A stretch of DNA of 64,000 bases. It comes from an uncultured Chryseobacterium sp. (lineage in GTDB: Bacteria; Bacteroidota; Bacteroidia; Flavobacteriales; Weeksellaceae). Under the pieces are notes generated by a model, which was not told the DNA's origin, did no database searches, and saw only the letters and a list, made by a program, of their open reading frames with translations. Position 1 is the stretch's first letter. Every line of letters begins with the position of its first letter. The position numbers and the translations under genes are program-made. The stretch is taken from the NCBI GenBank assembly GCA_913776245.1, contig CAJYLO010000029.1, positions 62,001 to 126,000 of the forward strand. Direction: 5' to 3'. This document shows, one piece after another, positions 1 to 9,028 of this stretch.

Positions 1-2
1 TC

Positions 3-659
3 CCTCCACAGAATATTAAACCTTTTCTAAATCCATTGTCTATCAAAAAGATTCCGATGGTAGGGAATGTGACATTTCAATTGCTTTCAAGGCTTGGCGT
101 GAGAACGATCCAGACCCTATCAGAAACGCCTGTTGATGTGTTACATCAGCTCATTGGGGAAAATGGTACTGAACTTTGGAAGAAAGCCAACGGTATTGAT
201 GAAACACCAGTTATTCCTTATTCCGAAAGAAAGTCTATATCATCAGAAAATACCTTTTCTCAGGACACGATTGATATTCAGGGAATCAAAAGTATGTTAT
301 CCAGGATGGTTGAACAATTGGCATTTCAGCTGAGGAGTGAAAAATGGCTGACATCAGTTGTAGTAGTTAAAATTAGATATTCTAATTTCGATACTGAAAC
401 CAAACAATGCAGAATACCTTACACATCTGCTGACCACACATTGCTCAAGTATGTTTTGGAACTATTTGATAGATTGTACACCCGAAGAATGAGAATCCGA
501 TTGATTGGCGTTAAGTTCACTGGATTAGTACACGGCTGTCATCAGATGAATTTGTTTGAAGACACCGAAGAATTAATCAGTCTTTATCAAACGATGGATA
601 AACTGAAATTAAGGTTTGGAAGTACAAGCGTAGGAAGAGCATCTGGCTTATTATTATAG
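3..659 (+). CDS. dinB: Y-family DNA polymerase (Pol IV/ImuB-like), C-terminal part
   Basis: The reading frame is open to the left edge, so the N-terminal palm with the catalytic carboxylates lies outside the window. What remains matches the thumb (helix-hairpin-helix, IKKIPMVGN and LGVRTIQTLSE) and the little-finger domain that grips DNA. The stop lies 5 bases before the ATG of the DnaE-type gene. A Y-family polymerase next to a second alpha subunit is the usual make-up of SOS mutagenesis cassettes, where the pair copies past damaged bases. ATG codons inside the frame are not true starts, because the homology continues upstream. It could be an ImuB-type protein without polymerase activity; the missing palm prevents a decision. 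Confidence 0.85.
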   Translation, partial: PPQNIKPFLNPLSIKKIPMVGNVTFQLLSRLGVRTIQTLSETPVDVLHQLIGENGTELWKKANGIDETPVIPYSERKSISSENTFSQDTIDIQGIKSMLSRMVEQLAFQLRSEKWLTSVVVVKIRYSNFDTETKQCRIPYTSADHTLLKYVLELFDRLYTRRMRIRLIGVKFTGLVHGCHQMNLFEDTEELISLYQTMDKLKLRFGSTSVGRASGLLL

Positions 660-664
660 TAATT

Positions 665-3600
665 ATGTTTTTAAATTGTCATTCATACCATAGTTTACGT
701 TATGGGACTATATCCGTGCAGGAATTGGTTCAGCAGGCGGTTGAATTGAATGTTGGGGTACTGGCTTTAACAGACATCAATACAATTACAGGTATTTATG
801 AATTTCACAAACTTTGTAAAGCATCCAATATTAAATTGGTTGTTGGTGTAGAGATAAGGAAAGAAAACGAACTATTTTATATCTGTCTTGCTAAAGGGAA
901 TAAAGGGATTGGCGAAATTAATAAACTCCTGACTGAACATAACTGTGATGGTAAAGAACTTCCAAAATATCATCCTTTATTTTCAGATGTGACAGTTATT
1001 TATCCGCTTAGCGATTTTCCTGAAAAACTACACCGTAATGAATACATAGGAATCAGACCTGAGGATCTGAATCTTTTGGTAAAATCAGAATTGAAGGTAT
1101 ATATTCCGAAAATGGTCATTTTACAGCCAGTTACCGTTAAAACCAAAACGGATTATAATCTGCATAAGATTTTAAGAGCCATTGACCTTAATACATTAGG
1201 CTCAAAGTTAAAACCAACCGACTACTGTAAAGATTCGGAAGTATTTATTCAGCCAGCAGAATTATTAAATAAATTCAAAGCATATCCAAAGATCATTAAA
1301 AATACAGAATGGGTTTTGGAACAATGTCATTTTGAATTTGATTACTCAACACCGAAGAATAAAAAGTTTTTTACAGGCAGTAAAGAAAGTGATTTTGAAC
1401 TTTTGACAAAGCTTGCCTATGAAGGATTAAAAAAACGTTATCCCGATAATAATCAATCTGCTGTCATACGTGTTGAAAAAGAATTGAAGGTCATTGATAT
1501 GCTTAATTTTTCAGGTTATTTTTTAATTACCTGGGATATTGTTCAGTACAGTAACCGAATGGGATTTATGCACGTTGGAAGAGGAAGCGGAGCAAACAGT
1601 ATCATAGCCTATTGCCTTGGTATCACGGATATTTGTCCTTTAGAGCTTGACCTGTATTTTGAAAGGTTTCTCAATCTGAATCGTAAAACACCGCCTGATT
1701 TTGATCTGGATTGGAGCTGGCAGGACAGAGACACCATTTTGCAATATATTTTTGATAAATACGGAAAGGATCACGTAGCTTTTTGTGGGACTAATGTAGA
1801 GTTTAAATACCGGTCAATATTCAGGGAGGTCGGAAAAGTATTTGGTCTGCCAAAAGAAGAACTGGACGAACTGGCGACAAAACCTATAGAATCTCACGAT
1901 ATAAATTCTGTTTCGGCAATGGTTCACAAATATGGAAAGCTTTTGGAAAAATTCCCGAATCAAAGAAGTATGCACGCCTGTGGAATCATCATTTCAGAAG
2001 AGCCAATTACCAATTTTACCGCTTTGGAAATGCCACCCAAAGGCTTCCCCATTGTCCAGTTTGATATGCATGTTGCTGAAGAGATTGGTTTTGAAAAATT
2101 TGATATTTTATCCCAGCGTGGACTAGGTACAATCAATGATACAGTTAAGCTTATCCAAGAAAAAAGAGGTGTTACTATTGATATTCGGGATACATCAATT
2201 TCAAAAGATGAAGCAAAATGCAATGAATATTTGAGCAGAGGTAAGACTATTGGTTGCTTTTACATTGAAAGTCCTGCAATGCGTGGGTTGCTGAGGAGGT
2301 TAAAATGTGATAATTATAAAGTTTTAGTTGCAGCTTCATCGATTATCAGACCAGGTGTAGCACAAAGCGGAATGATGCGTGAGTATATTTTCAGGCACAA
2401 TAATCCTGACAAGTTCGAATATTTTCACGAAGTCTTTAAACAGGAATTGGGTGAGACTTATGGCATTATGGTCTATCAGGAAGATGTCATTAAAATTGCA
2501 CTACATTTTGGTGGATTAGAAGCATCGGATGGTGATGTATTGAGGCGTGCTATGAGTGGCAAAGGTCGATCACTATCAGCTTTACAGAAGGTTAAGGATC
2601 ATTTTTTTGAATCCTGTAAAAAGCTTGGACATCCTGAACAGTTATCAAAAGAAGTGTATCGACAAATTGAATCCTTTGCAGGTTACTCATTTTGTAAGGC
2701 GCATTCAGCATCTTACGCTGTAGAGAGTTATCAGAGTCTATATCTGAAAGTGAATTATCCCATCGAGTTTATGGTGTCTGCCATTAATAATGGCGGTGGT
2801 TTTTACAGGACTGAGGTCTATATTCACGAAGCCAGAATGTCAGGTGCTAACATTTTAAATCCTTGTATCAACAAAAGTGAATATAAAACCACTGTATATG
2901 ATAATGATGTCTATCTGGGATTAATGCACGTGGAAAGTTTAGATGATAAAACAGCAACTTTAATCCCTGAAGAAAGAAAAGCTAATGGAGATTATGAATC
3001 ATTAGAAAACTTCGTTAAAAGAGTTTCTATTGGACTTGAAACACTGCAAACTTTAATATTCATCGGAGCTTTTAGATTTACAGGAAAAGCAAAACACGAA
3101 CTTTTAATAGAAGCCAGATTTCTGCTTGCAGGTGATAAGCAGAATTATAAGCATTTGACTTTACTTGATGAGCCTAAAAAAGAATATAAATTACCAGAAG
3201 TCGTACGTCATCCCTATGAAGATGCATTTGATGAAATAGAAATTTTAGGATTTCCTGTTTCTGTAAGTCCATTTGATTTATTGCAAACCAAGTACAGAGG
3301 AAGCGTGATGGCAAAGGATTTAACCAGATACCACAAAAAAGAAGTCAAAATGCTGGCTTATCTTATTTCAAGAAAACACGTACCTACTAAAAGAGGAGCT
3401 ATGTTTTTCGGGACTTGGATTGATAATGAAGGAGCGTATTTTGATACAGCTCATTTTCCTGATAATCTTAGTAAGTATCCATTTCAGGGAGGTGGATGTT
3501 ATTTACTTTTAGGAATTGTCGAAGTTGATTTCCATTTCCCAACTATTACGATTCTGAAAATGCAGAAAATGCCATTTATTCCTGATCCGAGATATACGCT

Positions 3601-3718
3601 CGATAAAGACAAATTATTTGAGGCTTACAATAGAATAAGGGAAGATGTGAGTATGACCCAGAGGAAGCCTTACCCTCAGGAACAGGAGATCGGATTGCCC
3701 AGAAACAGAATGAATTGA
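665..3718 (+). CDS. dnaE: DNA polymerase III alpha subunit, error-prone DnaE2-like
   Basis: This is a 1017-residue C-family polymerase, shorter than the roughly 1160 residues of a replicative DnaE. The PHP domain is at about residues 1-200, the polymerase core has GRGSGA (305-310) and the catalytic pair in PDFDLDW (344-350), and a fingers motif LRRAMSGKG follows, with an OB-fold-like C terminus. The PHP metal site looks dead: the expected HxH reads NCH near residue 4, and the TDHxN motif reads TDINT. It is translationally close to the Y-family polymerase upstream. Together they probably carry out damage-induced translesion synthesis. A second alpha subunit of this kind is common on Bacteroidota mobile elements and in SOS cassettes. 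Confidence 0.9.
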   Translation: MFLNCHSYHSLRYGTISVQELVQQAVELNVGVLALTDINTITGIYEFHKLCKASNIKLVVGVEIRKENELFYICLAKGNKGIGEINKLLTEHNCDGKELPKYHPLFSDVTVIYPLSDFPEKLHRNEYIGIRPEDLNLLVKSELKVYIPKMVILQPVTVKTKTDYNLHKILRAIDLNTLGSKLKPTDYCKDSEVFIQPAELLNKFKAYPKIIKNTEWVLEQCHFEFDYSTPKNKKFFTGSKESDFELLTKLAYEGLKKRYPDNNQSAVIRVEKELKVIDMLNFSGYFLITWDIVQYSNRMGFMHVGRGSGANSIIAYCLGITDICPLELDLYFERFLNLNRKTPPDFDLDWSWQDRDTILQYIFDKYGKDHVAFCGTNVEFKYRSIFREVGKVFGLPKEELDELATKPIESHDINSVSAMVHKYGKLLEKFPNQRSMHACGIIISEEPITNFTALEMPPKGFPIVQFDMHVAEEIGFEKFDILSQRGLGTINDTVKLIQEKRGVTIDIRDTSISKDEAKCNEYLSRGKTIGCFYIESPAMRGLLRRLKCDNYKVLVAASSIIRPGVAQSGMMREYIFRHNNPDKFEYFHEVFKQELGETYGIMVYQEDVIKIALHFGGLEASDGDVLRRAMSGKGRSLSALQKVKDHFFESCKKLGHPEQLSKEVYRQIESFAGYSFCKAHSASYAVESYQSLYLKVNYPIEFMVSAINNGGGFYRTEVYIHEARMSGANILNPCINKSEYKTTVYDNDVYLGLMHVESLDDKTATLIPEERKANGDYESLENFVKRVSIGLETLQTLIFIGAFRFTGKAKHELLIEARFLLAGDKQNYKHLTLLDEPKKEYKLPEVVRHPYEDAFDEIEILGFPVSVSPFDLLQTKYRGSVMAKDLTRYHKKEVKMLAYLISRKHVPTKRGAMFFGTWIDNEGAYFDTAHFPDNLSKYPFQGGGCYLLLGIVEVDFHFPTITILKMQKMPFIPDPRYTLDKDKLFEAYNRIREDVSMTQRKPYPQEQEIGLPRNRMN

Positions 3719-3813
3719 CGAATTTTTTAATACAGGTTTTTGAATTTTGAATGACAGTCAATACGCTGAAAGCTAAGATAAACACCAATAAAAATGTGCC
3801 TAATAAAAAAATA

Positions 3814-3834
3814 CCCCGAAGCGGTGCTTCGGGG
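3814..3834 (-). terminator. Intrinsic terminator of the phosphatase gene
   Basis: A perfect 9-bp stem (CCCCGAAGC / GCTTCGGGG) with a 3-base loop lies between two convergent genes. Read leftwards it is followed by TATTTTTTTA, a good U-tract, so it chiefly ends the minus-strand phosphatase transcript. Read rightwards the T-run is weaker. Confidence 0.85.
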
Positions 3835-3862
3835 TTATTGATTTAAAATAAATCAGAGAAAT

Positions 3863-6604
3863 TTATTTAACAATTATCTTCACAGTATAGAGTTTATTGG
3901 AGAATATTTTTAAAATATAGACCCCTTTTGGTAAACTTTGATTAATGATTGATGTTGAATTATTATTAATATTTTTTGATGTGTAGAACAAGCTTCCAGT
4001 CATATCATAAACATCAATTTTCTCAATTGGGTATTTGGCTTTGATATAAGTGCGGTCACCATTGTTAACAGGATTAGGATAAACCTGAATTCCACTTTCT
4101 GAAGAATTGCTATCCGTTCCCAATGTCTCACCAACAACCTCAAACTCTACCCTGTTTGAAACTTCATTGTAAGAATCATCCGTGAACATGACAATGAAAT
4201 AATTTCCCGGTTCCGTAGGTAACTTATCATCCGGAATTTCTGCTGTACCGTTTGCAGTGCCGTTGAAATAAGTATAGCTAATGAGCGGATCTACATTCGG
4301 ATTGTCATTTTTGTGGTAGATACCCAACCAGTCTTTCACAATACCCGGAGAGTCTGTCCAGGTTGCAATAATATTTTCATTAAGGTTATAAATCGTTTTA
4401 TTGATCATCAGCTGAGTGATGTCATCTCCTATCTGGAAGAAAATTTTATTTCCGATTGCAGTATAGCCATCTTCAAGAAAATACTGTGCATAATAATAAC
4501 CTTTAGGTAAACCGTTGAATGTGTAAGTGCCGTTAGCACCGGTCACATATGCCCACTTGGGTGAAGTAACAGCAGACGGTACGGTTCCAACCTTATAAAC
4601 CCCGACCCAATCTTTAGAAAGAGCAGGTGCATTCGAATAAGTTAATTTTACCGTTCCTGCCACAGGATAAGTATTTTGATCTGTTGCCAGACTTACTGCC
4701 GGACCAACATAAAAAGGTTTTCTGTCTGCTATCTCGGTGTAGCCGTCATTGACCATTATGGCAGCATAATACTGCCCTTTATTAGGTAAGCCATTGGTAA
4801 ATATTAAGCTTCCACTGACCTGTCCATTAGTATACTTCCAGGTTTGCGACGGAGTTGCAGATCCCGGGTTCTGTCCTTTCTTATATAGACCTATCCAATC
4901 TTTTGCTCCGCCCGGTGTATCCGTGAAACTGATCTTTATCGGCTTATTCTGCTCATATTCCTGCGAATCCGGGATAATCTGGGTATTCAAAACTGTACTA
5001 TTGATGATCTTGAAAGATTTTATATCGCTCCACGCAGACCACTGAAGATTTCTGTCCCTATGGCGTACTTTCACATAATAAGTTCCATTAGTCAGCCCTC
5101 CTACAGGAATAGTTGCTTTGGTAATATCGACGCCCGCATTGATATCTTTGGACTGATCCGTCCTGTTTCCTACCGGACCGTAAAGGTTTTCAAAATCCCT
5201 GTATATATCCTTTTCTACTATACTGAAATCCTGAGTTTTTGACAGTAAAAATTCCGTGGTATTAAGCAGTTCATCTGAAGCCGTCTGATAAGCCGAACTT
5301 TCGATAGTCACCGGAAGTTCCATTTCCTGACCAGTAAAGTTATTTACTATTAAAGGCTTTTGCGGTGCAGGCTTGTTTTTAGCGTGATGAAAACTGTCCA
5401 TCAATTCATTGTCTTTCCATTCATAAATGCTTCCTATCGAATAGGCTTCAACCTCGAATGTATTCTTTACGGTATCAATATCGATAATCTGATAGATCCA
5501 GTTGGAGATGGTTTTTTGAACATCATCAAAATCCTGCTCGGAAGCCATTCCCCAATACTGATCCCAGGCTACACCTCCTGAAATGATCTGATAGGTCGGA
5601 AAATTTTTCAATTGTCCTCTGTGGTACAAATGATGGTGAGCACCGATATGCAGAATATGCTTTGAACTCGTGTTAAGAATCGGTATTACAGTATTTCTGA
5701 TCCACGTTGAAATATCCCCTACATACTGCTCAGCCTGATATGGTCTGTGACCCAAAGATATAATCCATTCGACCGTACTGTCTTGATTCGCTAGAGGAAG
5801 AATCTTATTAAGCCAAGTGATCTGATCATTGGAAGGATGCTCTGTATCAAATGCCAGGAATAAGGCGTTACCAACCTGTCTTGCATAGTAGGCCTCTGAA
5901 CCTGATGAAATTCCTTTGTAGCTTAGGTCATCCAGAATGTAGTGATCATAATAAGCCTGCATACCCAAAGTGCCATACGTCTCGTGGTTACCGACCAGGG
6001 TCTGTATCGGCAAAAAACCCGACAACTTTTTATTTTTAGCAAAATGGACATTTTCATAATGATCCAAAGTTCCTACATCGACCTGATCTCCGACCATCAC
6101 AGTCATTGCAATATTATCCGAGGGATCTTTATCAAAACCCCATTTTTTAGCAATTTGCCTTTTCGCCGCTGATACCAGGGAATCAAAACGCGGTACATTT
6201 TTCATCTGATTATCTCCGAGAACCAGAAATCTAAGGTGACCGTCAGACGTAGCAGGCTGGCCAGGCAAAGGCAATGTTTTAAATGAATATACCTGTGACA
6301 AACGGTTTCCGGTTTTGATCCTGTAGTAATACTTTGTATTGGGATTTAAGCCGTCAATCTTAACGGAGTGGTAAAAGTAATTGGCCGGGTAACCTGTATC
6401 CGACATAATTTTATTAGTTCCCGTAAGTGTTAGTGAAAGTTGGTTCGGAGAGGATCCGTATTCTACTACAGATTCCGGATCTGAAGCAGTTTTCCAGTTG
6501 ACATAAATTGATGTAGGCGATGGCGCCTGCAAATAAGGAAATAGTTCCTGAGCCGATGCTGAAACATATAACAGCATCATACAAATTAGTAATAGTCTTT
6601 TCAT
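3863..6604 (-). CDS. Secreted purple-acid-phosphatase-like metallophosphatase with T9SS sorting domain
   Basis: This 913-residue protein starts with a signal peptide (MKRLLLICMM, cleavage near SASAQ). An N-terminal fibronectin-III-like domain (about 25-115) precedes a calcineurin-type phosphoesterase core with GDNQ (130-133), GDQVD (172-176), GNHE (205-208) and a GAHHHLYH motif that would complete the two-metal site. Several beta-sandwich repeats with GGAKDWIGLY- and SKDWVGVY-like motifs follow. The C terminus (about 840-913, VYPNPV onwards) is a type A sorting signal for the type IX secretion system, so the enzyme is exported to the surface or medium. It probably hydrolyses phosphate esters; the substrate is not visible. 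It stands alone between terminators and promoter. Confidence 0.9.
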   Translation of the reverse strand: MKRLLLICMMLLYVSASAQELFPYLQAPSPTSIYVNWKTASDPESVVEYGSSPNQLSLTLTGTNKIMSDTGYPANYFYHSVKIDGLNPNTKYYYRIKTGNRLSQVYSFKTLPLPGQPATSDGHLRFLVLGDNQMKNVPRFDSLVSAAKRQIAKKWGFDKDPSDNIAMTVMVGDQVDVGTLDHYENVHFAKNKKLSGFLPIQTLVGNHETYGTLGMQAYYDHYILDDLSYKGISSGSEAYYARQVGNALFLAFDTEHPSNDQITWLNKILPLANQDSTVEWIISLGHRPYQAEQYVGDISTWIRNTVIPILNTSSKHILHIGAHHHLYHRGQLKNFPTYQIISGGVAWDQYWGMASEQDFDDVQKTISNWIYQIIDIDTVKNTFEVEAYSIGSIYEWKDNELMDSFHHAKNKPAPQKPLIVNNFTGQEMELPVTIESSAYQTASDELLNTTEFLLSKTQDFSIVEKDIYRDFENLYGPVGNRTDQSKDINAGVDITKATIPVGGLTNGTYYVKVRHRDRNLQWSAWSDIKSFKIINSTVLNTQIIPDSQEYEQNKPIKISFTDTPGGAKDWIGLYKKGQNPGSATPSQTWKYTNGQVSGSLIFTNGLPNKGQYYAAIMVNDGYTEIADRKPFYVGPAVSLATDQNTYPVAGTVKLTYSNAPALSKDWVGVYKVGTVPSAVTSPKWAYVTGANGTYTFNGLPKGYYYAQYFLEDGYTAIGNKIFFQIGDDITQLMINKTIYNLNENIIATWTDSPGIVKDWLGIYHKNDNPNVDPLISYTYFNGTANGTAEIPDDKLPTEPGNYFIVMFTDDSYNEVSNRVEFEVVGETLGTDSNSSESGIQVYPNPVNNGDRTYIKAKYPIEKIDVYDMTGSLFYTSKNINNNSTSIINQSLPKGVYILKIFSNKLYTVKIIVK

Positions 6605-6776
6605 TTCTTTTATAGATTTGTGCTAAACTATTACTGCTGTATTATCTTTTCTGCATTTTAATTTTAAATAACAATGAATTTTATTTAAGATTTTCAAGTT
6701 CTGTTTTAACAGTTTGCTTCTTGTCGGCAATATTCTTAAAAGATTCAATTAACATACGATGTAACCAGCTGATAAA

Positions 6777-6808
6777 CAAAATTATATACAAAATCACTTT
6801 TTAATCAA
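6777..6808 (-). promoter_or_regulatory. Candidate promoter of the phosphatase gene
   Basis: On the minus strand a TTG at 6808-6806 lies 21 bases before TAATTTTG at 6784-6777. This fits the Bacteroidota -33/-7 pattern (TTG and TAnnTTTG). It would give a leader of about 165 bases before the phosphatase ATG. The rest of the 6605-6988 gap shows nothing else I can name. Confidence 0.4.
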
Positions 6809-6988
6809 GTAAGATGATTATCACAGGTGCAACTTTGCCAATAAATGTATTGATATGACTAAGAGGAATATAATTATAGAAATGATACATTATGATTTCC
6901 ACAAGACTTGTTTGGCAATTATATCAGATGTTTATTATGAAATTAACTGGTAAATTATTGATCCTTCTGCAACGTATATAGATTTTAC

Positions 6989-7678
6989 TCAGTTGGGACG
7001 CTTTATAGTAGAAATATCGTTGAGCGAAATTAATTCATCCTTATTTCCCGGATTGAGAAAAGGTAAAATATTTTTCAGGGACGCCTGCCAATTAGTAATA
7101 TTCCTTCCAAATGAGTTTTTCCAGCCACTCTCTTTCCAGCTCGCGTATTTTTCCAAAATCAGAGAATCCATTTCAGGATTGTACAATTCCAAACTTTTAG
7201 CAAACTCTAAAAACTCTGCAAGTGAAGGCTCGTTTTTAGAATTTTTCAATCCATCAATAACTCCAAGTGAATTCTCCGATGAAAATTTCATATCATCCGT
7301 CAAAGATTCCTGTTCTGAAGGCAACTCCACCTGATTTTCTGTATTTAAAACCTTTGATGCCATTGGCAACTCTTCTATTAATTCTGTTTCTACGAGTTCA
7401 AGTGGGTAATCGACCAAGAGCCTATAACTGCAGGGGGAACTACTAACCATTTCAAAACTGATCAATCCATAAAGCCGAAGTTTCTCTTTGGCAGTTTTTA
7501 TCGTCGCCCTGTTCAGTCCCAGCTGTTTGCCAAGCTCAATATCAGATACAGCAAACTGATAATGATTAAAATCCCGAGCTTTTTTCAGAAGGTAAAAGTA
7601 TAGCGTAGTAGATGATGGACCTAATTTTACACTTTCGGTAAAAGCCCAAAACCTGTCAATCAGCTCAAGATAATACAT
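6989..7678 (-). CDS. Winged-helix protein of a mobile-element replication or regulation module
   Basis: A 229-residue protein with an N-terminal winged-helix region (about residues 15-85; core LGKQLGLNRATIKTAKEKL). An acidic linker follows, then a C-terminal segment around WKESGWKNSFGRNITNWQ that resembles the end of DnaD/phage replication initiator-like proteins. It starts 3 bases after DUF3853, so the two are co-transcribed. Such pairs sit in the replication/excision part of Bacteroidota integrative elements and phage-like islands. A role in replication initiation or transcription control is inference from fold and context; no enzymatic motif is present. Confidence 0.6.
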   Translation of the reverse strand: MYYLELIDRFWAFTESVKLGPSSTTLYFYLLKKARDFNHYQFAVSDIELGKQLGLNRATIKTAKEKLRLYGLISFEMVSSSPCSYRLLVDYPLELVETELIEELPMASKVLNTENQVELPSEQESLTDDMKFSSENSLGVIDGLKNSKNEPSLAEFLEFAKSLELYNPEMDSLILEKYASWKESGWKNSFGRNITNWQASLKNILPFLNPGNKDELISLNDISTIKRPN

Positions 7679-7681
7679 ACT

Positions 7682-7933
7682 TTATTTTTTCGCAAATAAC
7701 TTCAGGGCTTTTTCTTTATCAATGATAATGATATTTCGGTTCTGAATAATGGCATCATCCAAGATGCCAGAAGATTTTACCTCCGACGCCTTTGAAACCG
7801 AGCATCCCAATATCTTTGCAAGTCCTTTCAGTCCATATTCATATTTATTCTCAGAACTCTGATTTTTTGAGATGGACATAAACTCTTCAACAGTCAGTTT
7901 CCATAGTGGTGTTTTCGGATCGATGTTACTCAT
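7682..7933 (-). CDS. DUF3853 family small DNA-binding-like protein
   Basis: An 83-residue protein matching the DUF3853 pattern. PLWKLTVEEFM opens it, GLKGLAKILGCSVSKASEVK forms a MerR/excisionase-like helix-turn-helix, and a basic segment ending near DKEKALKLFA closes it. DUF3853 proteins are small accessory proteins of Bacteroidota conjugative and mobilizable elements and probably act as excisionase-like or regulatory factors. It is the first gene of a two-gene unit with the winged-helix protein, and lies beside a large palindrome and RteC, all consistent with a mobile-element module. Confidence 0.75.
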   Translation of the reverse strand: MSNIDPKTPLWKLTVEEFMSISKNQSSENKYEYGLKGLAKILGCSVSKASEVKSSGILDDAIIQNRNIIIIDKEKALKLFAKK

Positions 7934-7988
7934 AGTAATTTTTTTTTGTTATGAATAATTTCAAAGGATATAGACATCCTAATAAAGA

Positions 7989-8040
7989 GAGCTGTATTAT
8001 CCTTTGGCACTGTACAGGACAAAGTTGGATAATACAGCTC
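7989..8040. repeat. 52-bp near-palindrome between DUF3853 and RteC genes
   Basis: Outer 14-bp arms match perfectly (GAGCTGTATTATCC at 7989-8002, GGATAATACAGCTC at 8027-8040). Inside are a TTTG/CAAA pair (8003-8006, 8020-8023) and an 8-bp palindrome CTGTACAG (8010-8017), all nearly concentric. No U-tract follows on either side, so a plain terminator is unlikely. It could be an operator, origin or recombination site of the element. Confidence 0.7.
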
Positions 8041-8144
8041 AAACTTTTTCATAAGCTTTTCGGTAGTACCGATTGATTTATGTTTTAAACCCTACGGTTG
8101 TGGCCATCGAATTTCTATTGTGGATAAATCAAACTTCAATCATA

Positions 8145-8990
8145 TTATTCATCGCTATCAACCAGATATTGATTCAGGGTTTCCTGCAACTGATTTATAA
8201 ATTTAGTCCTGCTGTTTTTACGGGACTTGATCTCCGTTAATATTTTATGAAAGTTATGGAGGTCAATATTGAATAAGTCCTCAAAAATTTTGATGGTGTT
8301 ATTTAAACCTAAAGATCCCGAATTAATAGCTTTACTGAGGTGAATAGCATAGATCAGTTCTACCAGATTGACCTTCGCAGACGACCATTCCAGTTTTTTG
8401 TAATCGATCCGCTGAATCACTTCACTTTTCATATCTGACATCTGTTGATTAACAAAAGCCAAAACCTTTTCATTGGCAATAAATTGCGCAACGTAAAAGT
8501 CGTGAGAGGTGGTAAACATATCATCGAAGCTGTAAAGCAGTTGGGGCAGCTGCATCTTCAGATCATAGGAGTGGCGCACAAAATATTTATGGTCTAAATA
8601 AGTGGCTCCTCTGCTGTAGTAATTGTAGAAATCTCGGTTTTTATCATTTGAAGATTCAAGATTTTTAAGATGATTCGCATAATACCTTCGTAACATCTTA
8701 ATGTTGTTCTGTGGCTTATTTGATTCGATTTCCAATACCGAAGTATAGAAAATGAACTCCGCCACAAATTTTGGTTTGAGCTCTTTGAAAAAACACACTT
8801 CTTCTGCTATAGAGTCAAACTGATGTTTTCTGACCTGCTCTTTGAGTCTTCTAATAGTCGCATCAATTTCCATCAGGCAGTTTTCGAAAGTGAGTAATAC
8901 GTTGTCTTCGCTCTGACGGATGCGCTCTAGTACCGCCAGCATGTCATTGTAATTTTTCTGTAAATTGTTTAAAAAAATCTTACTTACCAT
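8145..8990 (-). CDS. rteC: RteC family protein
   Basis: A 281-residue protein of the RteC family. The signature sits in the last 90 residues: WSSAKVNLVELIYAIHLSKA, then FEDLFNIDLHNFHKIL and IKSRKNSRTKFINQL. In CTnDOT-type elements RteC is a helix-turn-helix activator that switches on excision genes in response to tetracycline through RteA/RteB. Neither rteA/rteB nor an integrase is visible here, so this copy belongs either to a divergent element or to a remnant. The gene stands alone, upstream (in transcription order) of the palindrome and the DUF3853 pair. Confidence 0.85.
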   Translation of the reverse strand: MVSKIFLNNLQKNYNDMLAVLERIRQSEDNVLLTFENCLMEIDATIRRLKEQVRKHQFDSIAEEVCFFKELKPKFVAEFIFYTSVLEIESNKPQNNIKMLRRYYANHLKNLESSNDKNRDFYNYYSRGATYLDHKYFVRHSYDLKMQLPQLLYSFDDMFTTSHDFYVAQFIANEKVLAFVNQQMSDMKSEVIQRIDYKKLEWSSAKVNLVELIYAIHLSKAINSGSLGLNNTIKIFEDLFNIDLHNFHKILTEIKSRKNSRTKFINQLQETLNQYLVDSDE

Positions 8991-9028
8991 GTCGTTTTCA
9001 GATTAATATACAAAAAAATTAAAATCTC

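Noticed and set aside
6613..6620. TAGATTTG promoter element on the plus strand
   Set aside because: It fits the -7 pattern but no plus-strand gene follows it for more than 4 kb.
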